Assembly (NCBI GenBank): GCA_938009235.1
Contig: CALLIK010000007.1
Span: forward strand, 434,001-498,000
Direction of reading: 5' to 3'
DNA from: an uncultured Caulobacterales bacterium
GTDB taxonomy: Bacteria > Pseudomonadota > Alphaproteobacteria > Caulobacterales > Maricaulaceae
DNA: 64,000 bases
Positions within the stretch are counted from its first letter, which is position 1; every line of letters starts with the position of its first letter. Positions 8,041-17,103 of the stretch are shown piece after piece. Both the position numbers and the translations under genes were made by a program. Below the pieces are notes generated by a model, which was given only the letters and a program-made list of their open reading frames with translations, had not been told where the DNA came from and did not search any database.

Positions 8041-11000
8041 ATGGCTGACAGCTGGATTATCATTGCCGCATTTCTAGTCTTCCTGATGCAGGCAGGATTT
8101 TTGCTGCTTGAAGCTGGCTCTGTTCGCGCCAAAAACTCCACAAATGTCGCGCAGAAAAATGTCTCTGACATGATCATCTGTATCGTCTGTTACGCCCTTG
8201 TCGGCTTTAGCTTGATGTATGGTCTGTCTCTTGGAGGCTTCATTGGTTTTGGCGGGGTCCGAGATGCACTCGAGGCCTCAGGGAACTGGCCTCAACTCCT
8301 CATATTCAATCTGGCCTTTTGTTCTGTTGTCGCGACGATTGTGTCTGGCGCTGTGGCTGCACGTATGCGGATTGGCGCGTATTTTGTCAGTACTGCCGCG
8401 ATTGCGATCTTTATATATCCCGTCTTTGGCCATTGGGTCTGGGGCAATACAATCATTACGTCTAATGCCGCGTTTTTGGCAAATCTAGGGTTTATCGATC
8501 ATGCGGGCGGCGTTGCCATTCATGCCTTGGGTGCATTTTACGCGTTGACGGCAGCACTCATTCTAGGCCCACGTAAAGGGCGTTTCGATGAAGAAGGCAG
8601 GGTTCTTCCGATCTCTGGCTATAGTCCTGTTCTGGCGCTCGCGGGGGCGTTGATCCTTTTCGTGACATGGATTCCTTTCAACACAGGTTCTTTGACACCT
8701 GGCACGCGTATGTTCTCTGATGTGGCATTGGTCACAGTCATTGCAGGGGCTGGCGGTGGCATGGCAGGGAAAGCCATTGGGTATTTTCTTCATAATAGAA
8801 CATTTAGTCCTTCCTCCAGTTTCAACGGTATTATTGGCGGTCTTGTGGCGGTCACATCGGGCGCGACGTTCTTGGGCCCGAATGGCGCATTTGTTGTTGG
8901 CGCGATTGGCGGGATGGCCGCGATCATTGGTAATCATCTGATCTTGCATAAGGCGCGTCTGGATGACCCTGTTGGCGTCATTGGGGTTCATGGCTTAGCG
9001 GGTATTGTCGGCGCACTTGTGTTTCCTCTGTTTGCCGTTCGTCCTTTACCTGCGGGGAATGCCATGTCGCAAATCGCGGTTCAGGGCATTGGCGTTGTCG
9101 CCTGTATCGCGTGGGCCACGATCACGGGATTTATTATTATTGGCACACTGAAAAAATTGGGCGTGTTGCGCGTCAGTGAAGCGCAGGAAGAACTTGGACT
9201 TAATATTGGAGAGCATGACCAACATGTGACACCCGCTGATTTAGAAGCAGGCCTCGCCGCATCGAAACGTGCCAACAAGGTCGATAGACGTAGCGGTGGT
9301 CACGGGTCTGAACTTGGGATGGCGCTTTCCGCTATGTCTGCTGAAAATCAAATTTTGGCAGAAAAAGAAGCCAATGCAGCGCGCTTGCATGCTGAGGCTG
9401 CGGAAAGCCTGTCTGACGGCTTGTTGATTTTTGATGCGGATTGCAAAATTTTGGCTGTGAATTCTTCTTATCAGGAGACCATGTTGTCGCTGAATGTGAA
9501 ATGCGAAATCGGCATGTCCCGCCGAGAGTACTTGATTGAACAAGCACAAGCAGGGAGTTTTGATCTCGAAGGAATGCCTGTTGAAACTTGGGTCGACGCC
9601 CAACTTGCCGCGTTCAATCCAAATGAGATGTTAGAAGAAAACGTCAGCGTGGGTGAATCGCACTTCATCCGCCGTGTCCGTCCAATTCTTGCGGGCGGGC
9701 AAGTCATTTCGATAACGAATGTTACGGATATGCAGGCCGCTGTGACGGCGGCAAAGATGGCTGAGAAGGCAAAGGCTGAATTCTTGGCGAATATGAGTCA
9801 TGAAATTCGGACACCGATGAACGGTATCATTGGTATGACAGAGCTATTAACGATGACTGAGTTAGATAAACGTCAGTCAGAATTTGTGCAGACGATTGCG
9901 CGTTCGGGCGGGGCCTTGATGACCATCATTAATGATATTCTCGACTTCTCAAAAATTGAAGCGGGTCAGGTGAGTTTACATCCCGTTCCATTTGTTCTGA
10001 GCGATAGTATTGAAGACGTCACAACCTTGTTGTCCAGTTCTGCAGCTGACAAAAATATTGATTTGTTGTTCCGTATGGAACCTGGTCTGCCCACGACCTA
10101 CATCGGCGATGTTGGACGTATTCGCCAAATTCTCACTAACCTTGTTGGCAATGCATTGAAGTTTACGCATTTCGGGCATGTGCTTATTGATGTGTCTGGA
10201 CAGGCCTCTGGCGATGGAATTGATTTGATCATCCGTGTGGAAGACACGGGCATAGGTATTCCTAAAGCTGATCTTGAACATGTTTTTAAGAAATTCCGCC
10301 AAGTGGATGGAACAACGACCCGTGAATATGAAGGCACAGGCCTGGGTCTCTCGATTTCTGCCAACCTCGTTGAAATGATGGGCGGCACCATTTCTGTCGA
10401 TAGCGAGGTTGAGAAAGGGAGCGTGTTTACTGTAGCGATGACTTTGCCAGCTCATGCGGACCTAAAGCCTGCACCAAGAATTCCAATGGAAATTATTGGC
10501 GCTAATATTCTAGTGGTCGATGATAATCCAGTGAACCGTAGTATCTTACGAGAGCAAATCAAACATTGGAAATGCCGCAGTGTCGCCGTTGAAAGTGGGC
10601 CGCGTGCTATCAAAGTCTTGCAAAATGCACGAGCCAAAGGCGTTAAAATTGATTTGATCATCTCAGATTACCATATGCCCGGTATGAACGGCGAAGACCT
10701 ATTTTATTCGTTGAAAGCCCAACGTGATTTCGCCGATATCCCTGTGATACTTCTGACGTCCATAAATGCAGATGCCGCAATAAAGAGACTTCAGCAAGAG
10801 GGCTTAAAAGCGGTTCTAACCAAACCTGCGCGGTCCTCGCAATTACTGGACACAATAACGCAATGTATCTTTGAATCTCAGACTGCACAAAAGTCTAAAG
10901 CTCTCGTTGAGGCCAACACGACTGAGGGCAAAGCGAGCCCCTTAACCCAAACGCAGCCTCTGGGATCCGTTCCCCCTGTGGTCCGTAGGTCTAGCCCGCG

Positions 11001-11442
11001 TGATATTGAACGCAGAGTGCTTTCCCGTGAAGCTGTGTCGCCGGGTTCCAAGTTGGACGTTCTGATTGCGGAAGATAATGAAACCAATCAAATTTATATA
11101 AAATATGTCATGGAGCAGCTTGGCGTTACTTTTAAAATCGTACCCAATGGCCGCATCGCGCTTGATTACTGGCGCAGTGAGTCGCCGGGACTTATTTTGA
11201 TGGATGTCTCCATGCCTGAAATGAACGGGTATGAAGCCACACAGGCCATCCGGTTAGAAGAGCGAGACCACGGCAAAACACGCACACCCATCATCGCGTT
11301 GACCGCACATACGTTGAAGGGCGATGAAGAACGTTGCCTAGAAGCAGGGATGGATGACTTTACTTCAAAGCCAGTGTCCATAATTGCACTGAAATCAATG
11401 ATAGCAAAGTGGGCGACTTTTGAATTGGATGAGACAGGTTAG
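8041..11442 (+). CDS. Ammonium transporter-hybrid histidine kinase fusion with two receiver domains
   Basis: 1133 residues. Residues 1-390 are an Amt/Rh channel of about eleven helices with every hallmark kept: Asp153 in FIDHAGG, the pore twin histidines His161 (VAIHALG) and His317 (IGVHGLAG), Trp134 (HWVWG) and Ser217 (FNTGS). Residues 450-570 form a PAS-like region ([18 protein letters not shown]). A dimerisation domain carries the phospho-acceptor His587 ([13 protein letters not shown]), followed by an ATPase domain (N box NLVGNALKF at 700, DTGIGIP at 735, GTGLGLSI). Receiver 1 ([10 protein letters not shown]) has Asp876; receiver 2 ([10 protein letters not shown]) has Asp1055. It is predicted to sense external ammonium and start a phosphorelay. 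Amt-kinase fusions are known (Amt5 of Kuenenia). No HPt domain or DNA-binding output is in the protein or next to it. Confidence 0.95.
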   Translation: MADSWIIIAAFLVFLMQAGFLLLEAGSVRAKNSTNVAQKNVSDMIICIVCYALVGFSLMYGLSLGGFIGFGGVRDALEASGNWPQLLIFNLAFCSVVATIVSGAVAARMRIGAYFVSTAAIAIFIYPVFGHWVWGNTIITSNAAFLANLGFIDHAGGVAIHALGAFYALTAALILGPRKGRFDEEGRVLPISGYSPVLALAGALILFVTWIPFNTGSLTPGTRMFSDVALVTVIAGAGGGMAGKAIGYFLHNRTFSPSSSFNGIIGGLVAVTSGATFLGPNGAFVVGAIGGMAAIIGNHLILHKARLDDPVGVIGVHGLAGIVGALVFPLFAVRPLPAGNAMSQIAVQGIGVVACIAWATITGFIIIGTLKKLGVLRVSEAQEELGLNIGEHDQHVTPADLEAGLAASKRANKVDRRSGGHGSELGMALSAMSAENQILAEKEANAARLHAEAAESLSDGLLIFDADCKILAVNSSYQETMLSLNVKCEIGMSRREYLIEQAQAGSFDLEGMPVETWVDAQLAAFNPNEMLEENVSVGESHFIRRVRPILAGGQVISITNVTDMQAAVTAAKMAEKAKAEFLANMSHEIRTPMNGIIGMTELLTMTELDKRQSEFVQTIARSGGALMTIINDILDFSKIEAGQVSLHPVPFVLSDSIEDVTTLLSSSAADKNIDLLFRMEPGLPTTYIGDVGRIRQILTNLVGNALKFTHFGHVLIDVSGQASGDGIDLIIRVEDTGIGIPKADLEHVFKKFRQVDGTTTREYEGTGLGLSISANLVEMMGGTISVDSEVEKGSVFTVAMTLPAHADLKPAPRIPMEIIGANILVVDDNPVNRSILREQIKHWKCRSVAVESGPRAIKVLQNARAKGVKIDLIISDYHMPGMNGEDLFYSLKAQRDFADIPVILLTSINADAAIKRLQQEGLKAVLTKPARSSQLLDTITQCIFESQTAQKSKALVEANTTEGKASPLTQTQPLGSVPPVVRRSSPRDIERRVLSREAVSPGSKLDVLIAEDNETNQIYIKYVMEQLGVTFKIVPNGRIALDYWRSESPGLILMDVSMPEMNGYEATQAIRLEERDHGKTRTPIIALTAHTLKGDEERCLEAGMDDFTSKPVSIIALKSMIAKWATFELDETG

Positions 11443-11538
11443 CGTCTCCGTCTGGTCTGAAACGATCCCTTGCCAAGGTGTTAATTGCGGCCTATAGACG
11501 ATTCAACTAAAACAATCCCGCAGCACAAGATGCTGACA

Positions 11539-11565
11539 GGGCGGCCCTCGGGTCGCTTTTTTTAT
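11539..11565 (+). terminator. Intrinsic terminator between the sensor kinase and rimP
   Basis: GCGGCC-CTC-GGGTCGC forms a short GC-rich hairpin followed by seven T. A second small hairpin CAGCA-CAAGA-TGCTG sits just before it at 11521-11535. It most simply ends the kinase transcript; because it lies 45 bases before rimP, it could also act as an attenuator in a rimP leader. Confidence 0.7.
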
Positions 11566-11608
11566 TGCCTAAAACCCTGCTGTCGGGGCTAACAGAAACG
11601 GACTTCGA

Positions 11609-12175
11609 ATGAAGACCAAGACCAATAAAGACGAGCGTATTCTCGCGCTCGCAGACCCAATCGCCGAAGATTTGGGCCTACATATCGTGCGTGTGCGCGT
11701 CATGGCGGGTAAACGCCAGACGGTGCAAATCATGGCCGAACGGAAGAGCGATGGCCTCATGAGCGTTGAAAATTGCGCTGATCTTTCGCGTGAACTTTCC
11801 GCTCTGATGGAAGTCGAAGACCCAATCAGTGACCCCTATATGCTCGAAGTTAGCTCACCAGGTTTGGATCGTCCTTTGACCGACATCGAAGCCTTTGAGT
11901 TTTACGAAGGATACCTCGCGCGGATTGAACTCGACCGTCTCGTCGAAGGCCGCAAACGCTTTCGCGGCACATTGGCAGGCGTCGAAGAGGGCCATGTTGA
12001 TATCAACCTTGACGGCGAAAAAGACAGCACAGCGTCCATTCCGTTCGATTGGATTGCTGAAGCCAAACTACTCATCACCGACGAATTGATCAAAAAAGGT
12101 CAAGACGCCAAAGACGCGGCCAAGGCAAATGCCGAGCCGTCCGATACTGATTCAACTGCTGAAAAGGAAGACTAA
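11609..12175 (+). CDS. rimP: Ribosome maturation factor RimP
   Basis: 188 residues. RimP assists 30S subunit assembly, binding with ribosomal proteins S12 and S5. The family signature is present: LALADPIAEDLGLHIVRVRV at the N-terminus, then NCADLSRELSALMEVEDPI and the strictly conserved YMLEVSSPGLDRPLT near residue 80, followed by the SH3-like C-terminal domain (FRGTLAGVEEGHVDINLDG, IPFDWIAEAKLL). The acidic tail is variable in the family. It is the first gene of the classic rimP-nusA unit, with one base between its TAA and the nusA ATG. Confidence 0.97.
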   Translation: MKTKTNKDERILALADPIAEDLGLHIVRVRVMAGKRQTVQIMAERKSDGLMSVENCADLSRELSALMEVEDPISDPYMLEVSSPGLDRPLTDIEAFEFYEGYLARIELDRLVEGRKRFRGTLAGVEEGHVDINLDGEKDSTASIPFDWIAEAKLLITDELIKKGQDAKDAAKANAEPSDTDSTAEKED

Positions 12176-12176
12176 G

Positions 12177-13832
12177 ATGTCCACCGCAGGTATTTCCGCA
12201 AATAAACTGGAACTCATCCAGATCGCAAAAGCCGTTGCTAGCGAAAAATCCATTGACGAGTCCATCGTCTTGGAAGCCATCGAAGAAGCCATCCAAAAGG
12301 CTGCACGTCTTCGTTATGGCGCAGAGCTAGACATTCGCGCCAAGATCAACCCGTTGACGGGTGAGCAATCTTTGGCGCGTGTTATCACGGTTGTTGCTGA
12401 TGAAGCTCTAGAGAACGAAACCACGCAGATCGGTATCTCCTCCGTAAAACTTGATAATAAACTCCAAGAAATTGGTGATCTGATTTCAACAGAATTGCCT
12501 GCACTCGAGTTTGGCCGCGTTCAGGCGCAAATGGCGAAACAAGTCATCATGGGCAAAGTTCGTGATGCGGAACGTGCGCGTCAATTCAACGAATTCAAAG
12601 ACCGCATCGGCGAGATCATCAACGGTATCGTCAAACGCGTCGAATATGGCCACATCATTGTCGACCTTGGCCGCGCCGAAGGCGTTATCCGACGCGACCA
12701 AGCGTTGCCGCGTGAGAACGTTAAATCTGGCGACCGTATCCGCTCATACATTATGGACGTCCGTGAAGAGCAGCGCGGCAGCCAAATCTTCCTTTCCCGT
12801 GCCCATCCACAATTCATGGCGCAATTGTTCGCGCAAGAAGTTCCAGAAGTGTACGAAGGCATCATCCAAATCGTTGGCGTTGCCCGTGACCCTGGCTCTC
12901 GCGCTAAGATCGCCGTTTACTCCAATGACAGCTCCATCGACCCTGTTGGTGCGTGTGTGGGTATGCGCGGTTCGCGTGTTCAGGCCGTTGTCAACGAGCT
13001 GCAAGGCGAACGTATCGACATCATTCCTTACACAGAAGACATGGGTACATTCGTCGTCAACGCGCTACAGCCTGCCGCTGTATCGAAAGTTGTGATCGAC
13101 GAAGCCAACAGCAAAATCGAAGTTGTTGTGCCCGAAGATCAACTCTCGCTCGCGATTGGTCGTCGTGGCCAAAATGTGCGTCTCGCGTCACAGCTCTCTG
13201 GTTGGGCTTTGGACATCTTGACGGAAGAGCAAGAATCTGAACGTCGCCAGCAAGAGTTCAAAGAGCGTTCCGAGCTCTTCATGCTTGGCCTCGATGTCGA
13301 CGAAATGGTGGCACAGCTTCTTGTCTCTGAAGGCTTCGAAACAATGGAAGAAGTTGGCTATGTCGCACTGGCAGACCTAACCTCCATCGAAGGCTTTGAC
13401 GACGAAACAGCCGAAGAGCTTCAGGCGCGTGCGCGTGAATATCTCGATAAATTGGCGGCAGCTCAAGATGCGAAACGTGTCGAGCTTGGCGTTGAAGACG
13501 GCGTGCTAGAAATCGAAGGCGTGACATTGCCAATGGCGGTTCGCTTCGGTGAGAACGAAGTCAAAACTGTCGAAGACGTTGCGGGCCTCGTCCCTGATGA
13601 TCTGAACGGTTACTCCGAATATAAAAATGGTGAGCGCACGCATGAAGCTGGTATGATCGAAGACATGAAATTGTCTAATGATGAAGCCACACGCCTCATT
13701 ATGATGGCTCGCGTTGCCGCAGGTTGGATCGATGCCTCCGCGCTCGAGCCAGTTGTCGAAGAGGGCGCAGAAGAGGTGCCAGCAGAAGACGCAGCGCCAG
13801 CCGAACCAACAGCAGAGACGCTCTTTAACTAG
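12177..13832 (+). CDS. nusA: Transcription termination/antitermination factor NusA
   Basis: 551 residues from the ATG at 12177, one base after rimP. NusA binds RNA polymerase and nascent RNA, and modulates pausing, termination and antitermination. Domains in order: N-terminal polymerase-binding domain (1-125; MSTAGISANKLELIQIAKAV), S1 domain (about 135-200; IINGIVKRVEYGHIIVDLG), two KH domains (200-345; DPVGACVGMRGSRVQAV, then IEVVVPEDQLSLAIGRRGQN), and a helix-hairpin-helix acidic C-terminal region (EEVGYVALADLTSIEGFDD). The Ala/Glu-rich tail is typical of alphaproteobacteria. It ends at a terminator and two accessory genes rather than running into ylxR, as it normally does. Confidence 0.97.
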   Translation: MSTAGISANKLELIQIAKAVASEKSIDESIVLEAIEEAIQKAARLRYGAELDIRAKINPLTGEQSLARVITVVADEALENETTQIGISSVKLDNKLQEIGDLISTELPALEFGRVQAQMAKQVIMGKVRDAERARQFNEFKDRIGEIINGIVKRVEYGHIIVDLGRAEGVIRRDQALPRENVKSGDRIRSYIMDVREEQRGSQIFLSRAHPQFMAQLFAQEVPEVYEGIIQIVGVARDPGSRAKIAVYSNDSSIDPVGACVGMRGSRVQAVVNELQGERIDIIPYTEDMGTFVVNALQPAAVSKVVIDEANSKIEVVVPEDQLSLAIGRRGQNVRLASQLSGWALDILTEEQESERRQQEFKERSELFMLGLDVDEMVAQLLVSEGFETMEEVGYVALADLTSIEGFDDETAEELQARAREYLDKLAAAQDAKRVELGVEDGVLEIEGVTLPMAVRFGENEVKTVEDVAGLVPDDLNGYSEYKNGERTHEAGMIEDMKLSNDEATRLIMMARVAAGWIDASALEPVVEEGAEEVPAEDAAPAEPTAETLFN

Positions 13833-13891
13833 TGCATTTCTGTTCTTAACAAATTTGCACAAGAGCATTTCTGTTTAAAACAGATTTACAC
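13833..13891. repeat. Imperfect tandem repeat with internal dyads after nusA
   Basis: Two adjacent near-copies of a unit of about 28 bases (13833-13860 and 13865-13891), each starting GCATTTCTGTT and ending ATTT-G/A-CAC. The second unit contains the palindrome TCTGTTTAAAACAGA. The repeat lies between the nusA stop and its terminator, at the left edge of the segment inserted before ylxR. Confidence 0.6.
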
Positions 13892-13918
13892 CTGAGAGTT
13901 TCAAACCACTGAAATTCA

Positions 13919-13957
13919 AAAGCCGTCGCACTCGAAAGGGGCGGCGGCTTTTTTGTG
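13919..13957 (+). terminator. Intrinsic terminator of rimP-nusA
   Basis: GCCGTCGC pairs with GCGGCGGC over a short loop and is followed by TTTTTTG. It closes the rimP-nusA transcript, so ylxR-infB further right must have a separate promoter. Confidence 0.85.
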
Positions 13958-14074
13958 TTTTGTTAGTAAGGTGAGACTGAATGACGAATAGCCCTCACGA
14001 CCATTCGTAAAATATTTTGGTTGCAATCTACGAGCGAACGCACTTGTAAGGTGCAAGTGTGATGTGAGGGTAAA

Positions 14075-15340
14075 ATGGCTGAACCAATTAATCAGGGGTT
14101 TAAACCCACTTTGTTTCCAATGATGTCTTCGGGGGAAGATAAGGCAACATCAGTATTTTTTGGTATGATGGATTTAGTCTTTCCGCTTCGCGACGTGATG
14201 TTAAAATCAATCTCACGTACAGCTTACAAATCGGGAAAAGATTTTTCTGCATTTCTTCATCCATCATTTGGAGGAAAATACTCCAAGAAGGATGTGCCTG
14301 ATGGAGTCATACACCTTAAACAAAAAGAGAGTTGGAGTGCGCTTGTTGAAGTTAAAATAAAGACGCAAGACCTCGCGAGCCTTCAACTAGATAATTACCT
14401 TCAACGTGTTCAAGAAGCAAAAATGGATGCACTCATTACAATTTCAAACGAACTGTGTGCCCAACCTGATAAGCCACCGCTTAGGCTGAAAAGTGCAAAT
14501 AAAACACTTAGAAAAATTCCGCATTACCATTGGTCTTGGCAATTCATACGATTTCAAGTGAAGAACCTTTTGCGAGTTTCAGGGTCTCTTGAGGACATGG
14601 AGTTTGAGCTTTTGAGTCAATTTCTAAACTTCTTAGACCATCCAAATTCAGGTGTTGCAGGTTACACGGCAATGCCAAAGGATTGGAAGACGCTTGTTGA
14701 TAAGCTTCGTGAGGGCGGAAAGCCTGATCAAGATTTGTTGGAAGGGTCAGTGAGTGGTTGGTTTCAGGAAACTGCGGAGTTAGCGCTTATCCTTGCTGGA
14801 GATTTAGGACGAGATGTAGAAGAAATAATTGACCAAAAGTCAGCAGAGAGAAGACGCGAAGACGGCGTTAATAGATTGCAAAACACAGGTGATCTTGTTG
14901 CGAATTTCAAAATTGAAAATTGTAAAAGTTCGCTAAGTGTTCGTCTCGATGTAGATAGACGAAATATACAATTTTCAGTCACACATGATGTTCCGACCTC
15001 AGCAAAAACGCCCTTCAAGCAGGTACAGCATTTCCTAAAACGATTTCATCAAGAGGGTGAGCAGGATCAGTGGGGTTCACATGATGGTGTTCGCCTTTTC
15101 TGTAGGTGGCCGCGCGCTAAAGATAAAACTGACATGCCATTGTTCGATGCTATCCAGTATTCACTGGATGATAAAATGAAAGATGCGCCGTTAATTCGTG
15201 ACGACAAAGATAAAATTATGGATTTAGATATATGTTATACGCCTTCTAAAGTGTCCTCTAAAATATCCAGTCGAACTCAAGTGATTACTTTATTGGAAGA
15301 AGAGGCCGTTTTTTTCGCTAGGAATTATCTGCCTTCATAA
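14075..15340 (+). CDS. Putative PD-(D/E)XK-type nuclease-like protein
   Basis: 421 residues; ATG preceded by GTGAGGG. I do not recognise a named family. Near residue 75 a PDGVIHL is followed 15 residues on by ALVEVKIK, the spacing and sequence of a PD-(D/E)XK nuclease core (acidic residue, then E-x-K), with a helix LQLDNYLQRVQEAKMDALITIS after it as in restriction-like endonucleases. The rest is a long helical and mixed region without recognisable motifs. No membrane segment or signal is seen. The gene is AT-richer than nusA and infB and splits their usual linkage, suggesting acquisition. A DNA-directed defence or repair role is inference only. Confidence 0.65.
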   Translation: MAEPINQGFKPTLFPMMSSGEDKATSVFFGMMDLVFPLRDVMLKSISRTAYKSGKDFSAFLHPSFGGKYSKKDVPDGVIHLKQKESWSALVEVKIKTQDLASLQLDNYLQRVQEAKMDALITISNELCAQPDKPPLRLKSANKTLRKIPHYHWSWQFIRFQVKNLLRVSGSLEDMEFELLSQFLNFLDHPNSGVAGYTAMPKDWKTLVDKLREGGKPDQDLLEGSVSGWFQETAELALILAGDLGRDVEEIIDQKSAERRREDGVNRLQNTGDLVANFKIENCKSSLSVRLDVDRRNIQFSVTHDVPTSAKTPFKQVQHFLKRFHQEGEQDQWGSHDGVRLFCRWPRAKDKTDMPLFDAIQYSLDDKMKDAPLIRDDKDKIMDLDICYTPSKVSSKISSRTQVITLLEEEAVFFARNYLPS

Positions 15341-15387
15341 AAGACCGACTTGGGCTTAGTGATTCAAATGCTAACTTGATTTAAATC

Positions 15388-16098
15388 CTAAGAAATGCCG
15401 TTGCCTTGAACATCGGGCTGCATGCCACACCCTGCTTTGTAAAGCGTTCGGAAATTTGTGTGGTGATGTCCGTCATCGCTTTCATATTCAATGCGCCCAT
15501 GTACCCAAAGACGACGTCGACCCTTGTAAATATCGGCAATGTCAATTTCCCGTAATGGGAATTCGTTGCTGTAGAGTTCGATGTAGAACTCTTCGCTTGG
15601 AAAACAAATGATGGAAGCTTGTTCCTGACTGATCTCGGTCATGAGGTTCGATGGAGGGCTGCTTTGCCTTTTGGATATAATTTCTGCGAACACGCGAATA
15701 TTGCGAGCGGGGCTACTGCCGTAGTTCTTGAAATAAACCGTGCAGCTTGCGGGTTTCCCTACGGTGACACCGACTTCAATCTGGCCTGCGGTTCCTACCC
15801 AAGGTCGAGTCTTAGCCTTGAGCTTGTTCTTCCGCGCCATGTCTTGTGGGGACGGTGCGATCTCTAAAGCTTTATGAGTTTCTGGGTTTGAAGGCCTGCG
15901 CGTCTCAAATAAAATCCAGCTCAGGACAAAGACACCTAAAAGACAAAGCGTCAGCGCAAGATGGTATATGTCAGATAAGGGCGTTAGAGGGGCAATCGAG
16001 GACGGGAGCGCGTTTTGCAGGCACCAGGCTAAGAGGCAGAAAACTACGCACAACAGGCCTGCGCGAATGAGTATGTCTTTGTCGTACAGCCTAACCAC
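15388..16098 (-). CDS. Membrane-anchored protein with extracytoplasmic or cytosolic beta-rich domain
   Basis: 236 residues from a GTG start. Two membrane helices (AGLLCVVFCLLAWCLQNAL and LALTLCLLGVFVLSWILF) form a hairpin at the N-terminus, followed by a soluble domain of about 150 residues whose alternating hydrophobic pattern (ASCTVYFKNYGSSPARNIRVFA, RRRLWVHGRIEYESDDGHHH) suggests a beta-sandwich. This resembles uncharacterised membrane proteins scattered in proteobacteria. It is on the opposite strand to the nuclease-like gene and shares the segment that separates nusA from ylxR. Function unknown. Confidence 0.65.
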   Translation of the reverse strand: MVRLYDKDILIRAGLLCVVFCLLAWCLQNALPSSIAPLTPLSDIYHLALTLCLLGVFVLSWILFETRRPSNPETHKALEIAPSPQDMARKNKLKAKTRPWVGTAGQIEVGVTVGKPASCTVYFKNYGSSPARNIRVFAEIISKRQSSPPSNLMTEISQEQASIICFPSEEFYIELYSNEFPLREIDIADIYKGRRRLWVHGRIEYESDDGHHHTNFRTLYKAGCGMQPDVQGNGIS

Positions 16099-16231
16099 GA
16101 ATCAGTTAATACACCTTTAGATTGTTATTCTCAAGTGCGCTCTAAAAGTAGCTGCTATCTTGATCGTAGATGAGGGAGGCCATCAAACACTAACCTTGCC
16201 AAACCCCCCCTAAACGCCCATATGCCGCCAC

Positions 16232-16918
16232 TTGAAGAGCCAACCTGAAGTTATCGTCCCTGAGGACCATATTGACACACGCGGTCACAAATCGCGTGAG
16301 CGTCGCTGTGTGTCTCGTAATGAGGTCCGTGACCCGCGCGAGATGATCCGTTTCGTTGAGGGGCCAGAGAATACGGTCTATCCTGACATTCTAGGTAAAT
16401 TACCAGGTCGCGGCGTTTGGGTCAGCTCTACACGCGAGGACCTCGAAGTTGCCATAAATAAAGGCGGGTTCAAGCGCGGCTTTAAAGGCAATGTGAAGGT
16501 CCCAAAAGATTTGGAAGACCAAGTTGTGATGGGCCTGCGTCGCCACACCTTGTCTTTGATGGGCATGACTAAGAAATCAGGAAAATTATTTATCGGCTTT
16601 GACCAAGTCATGACGGCGGCCCGCGCGGATGCGCTTGGCTGGCGGATTGAAGCGTCTGATGGCGCCCCGGGTGCACGCGGGAAAATCCGTACATTGTCTA
16701 AGGCGATCGCCCACGAAGTCGAATTGGCGCTGCCGCGCGTGATTGGCTGTTTCGATAGCACTGAAATTGGCGCGGTTGTCGGCCGCGAAGCGATCATACA
16801 TTGTGCCGTTCCACATGGACGGTTAGCTAAATCTTTGGGCTTTTCTGCCCGACGCTTGAGCGGGTTTATACCCCTCGTACCGGAGGGCTGGGCGGACGCT
16901 CAGCACGAAGCTTTCTAA
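16232..16918 (+). CDS. ylxR: YlxR (DUF448) RNA-binding protein with C-terminal L7Ae-like domain
   Basis: 228 residues from a TTG start; the conserved domain begins at residue 23, so no later start is possible, and no in-frame ATG lies nearby upstream. YlxR/DUF448 occupies residues 20-100 (RERRCVSRNEVRDPREMIRFV, then PGRGVWVSSTREDLEVAI). Residues 105-205 resemble the ribosomal L7Ae/L30e fold (LSLMGMTKKSGKLFIGFDQV). This two-domain form is usual in alphaproteobacteria, where it lies between nusA and infB. The protein probably binds RNA or ribosomes; YlxR has been linked to RNase P regulation in other bacteria. It precedes infB by 185 bases. Confidence 0.92.
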   Translation: MKSQPEVIVPEDHIDTRGHKSRERRCVSRNEVRDPREMIRFVEGPENTVYPDILGKLPGRGVWVSSTREDLEVAINKGGFKRGFKGNVKVPKDLEDQVVMGLRRHTLSLMGMTKKSGKLFIGFDQVMTAARADALGWRIEASDGAPGARGKIRTLSKAIAHEVELALPRVIGCFDSTEIGAVVGREAIIHCAVPHGRLAKSLGFSARRLSGFIPLVPEGWADAQHEAF

Positions 16919-17103
16919 TGCGCTTATAGGTCCCGTGACCGGGGCGGTAATGCCCGGATAAGACAATTTCAAATGCGCGGTGATTCTATGTTGCCTAATG
17001 CGCAAATTCCCCTAAGTTATGCGCACTTTCCGCGCGAGCAAGGAACAACACGCGAAACGGCCACCCGGCGTTATGACCCGGACCCGCTTCGTAGGATAAA
17101 GAT

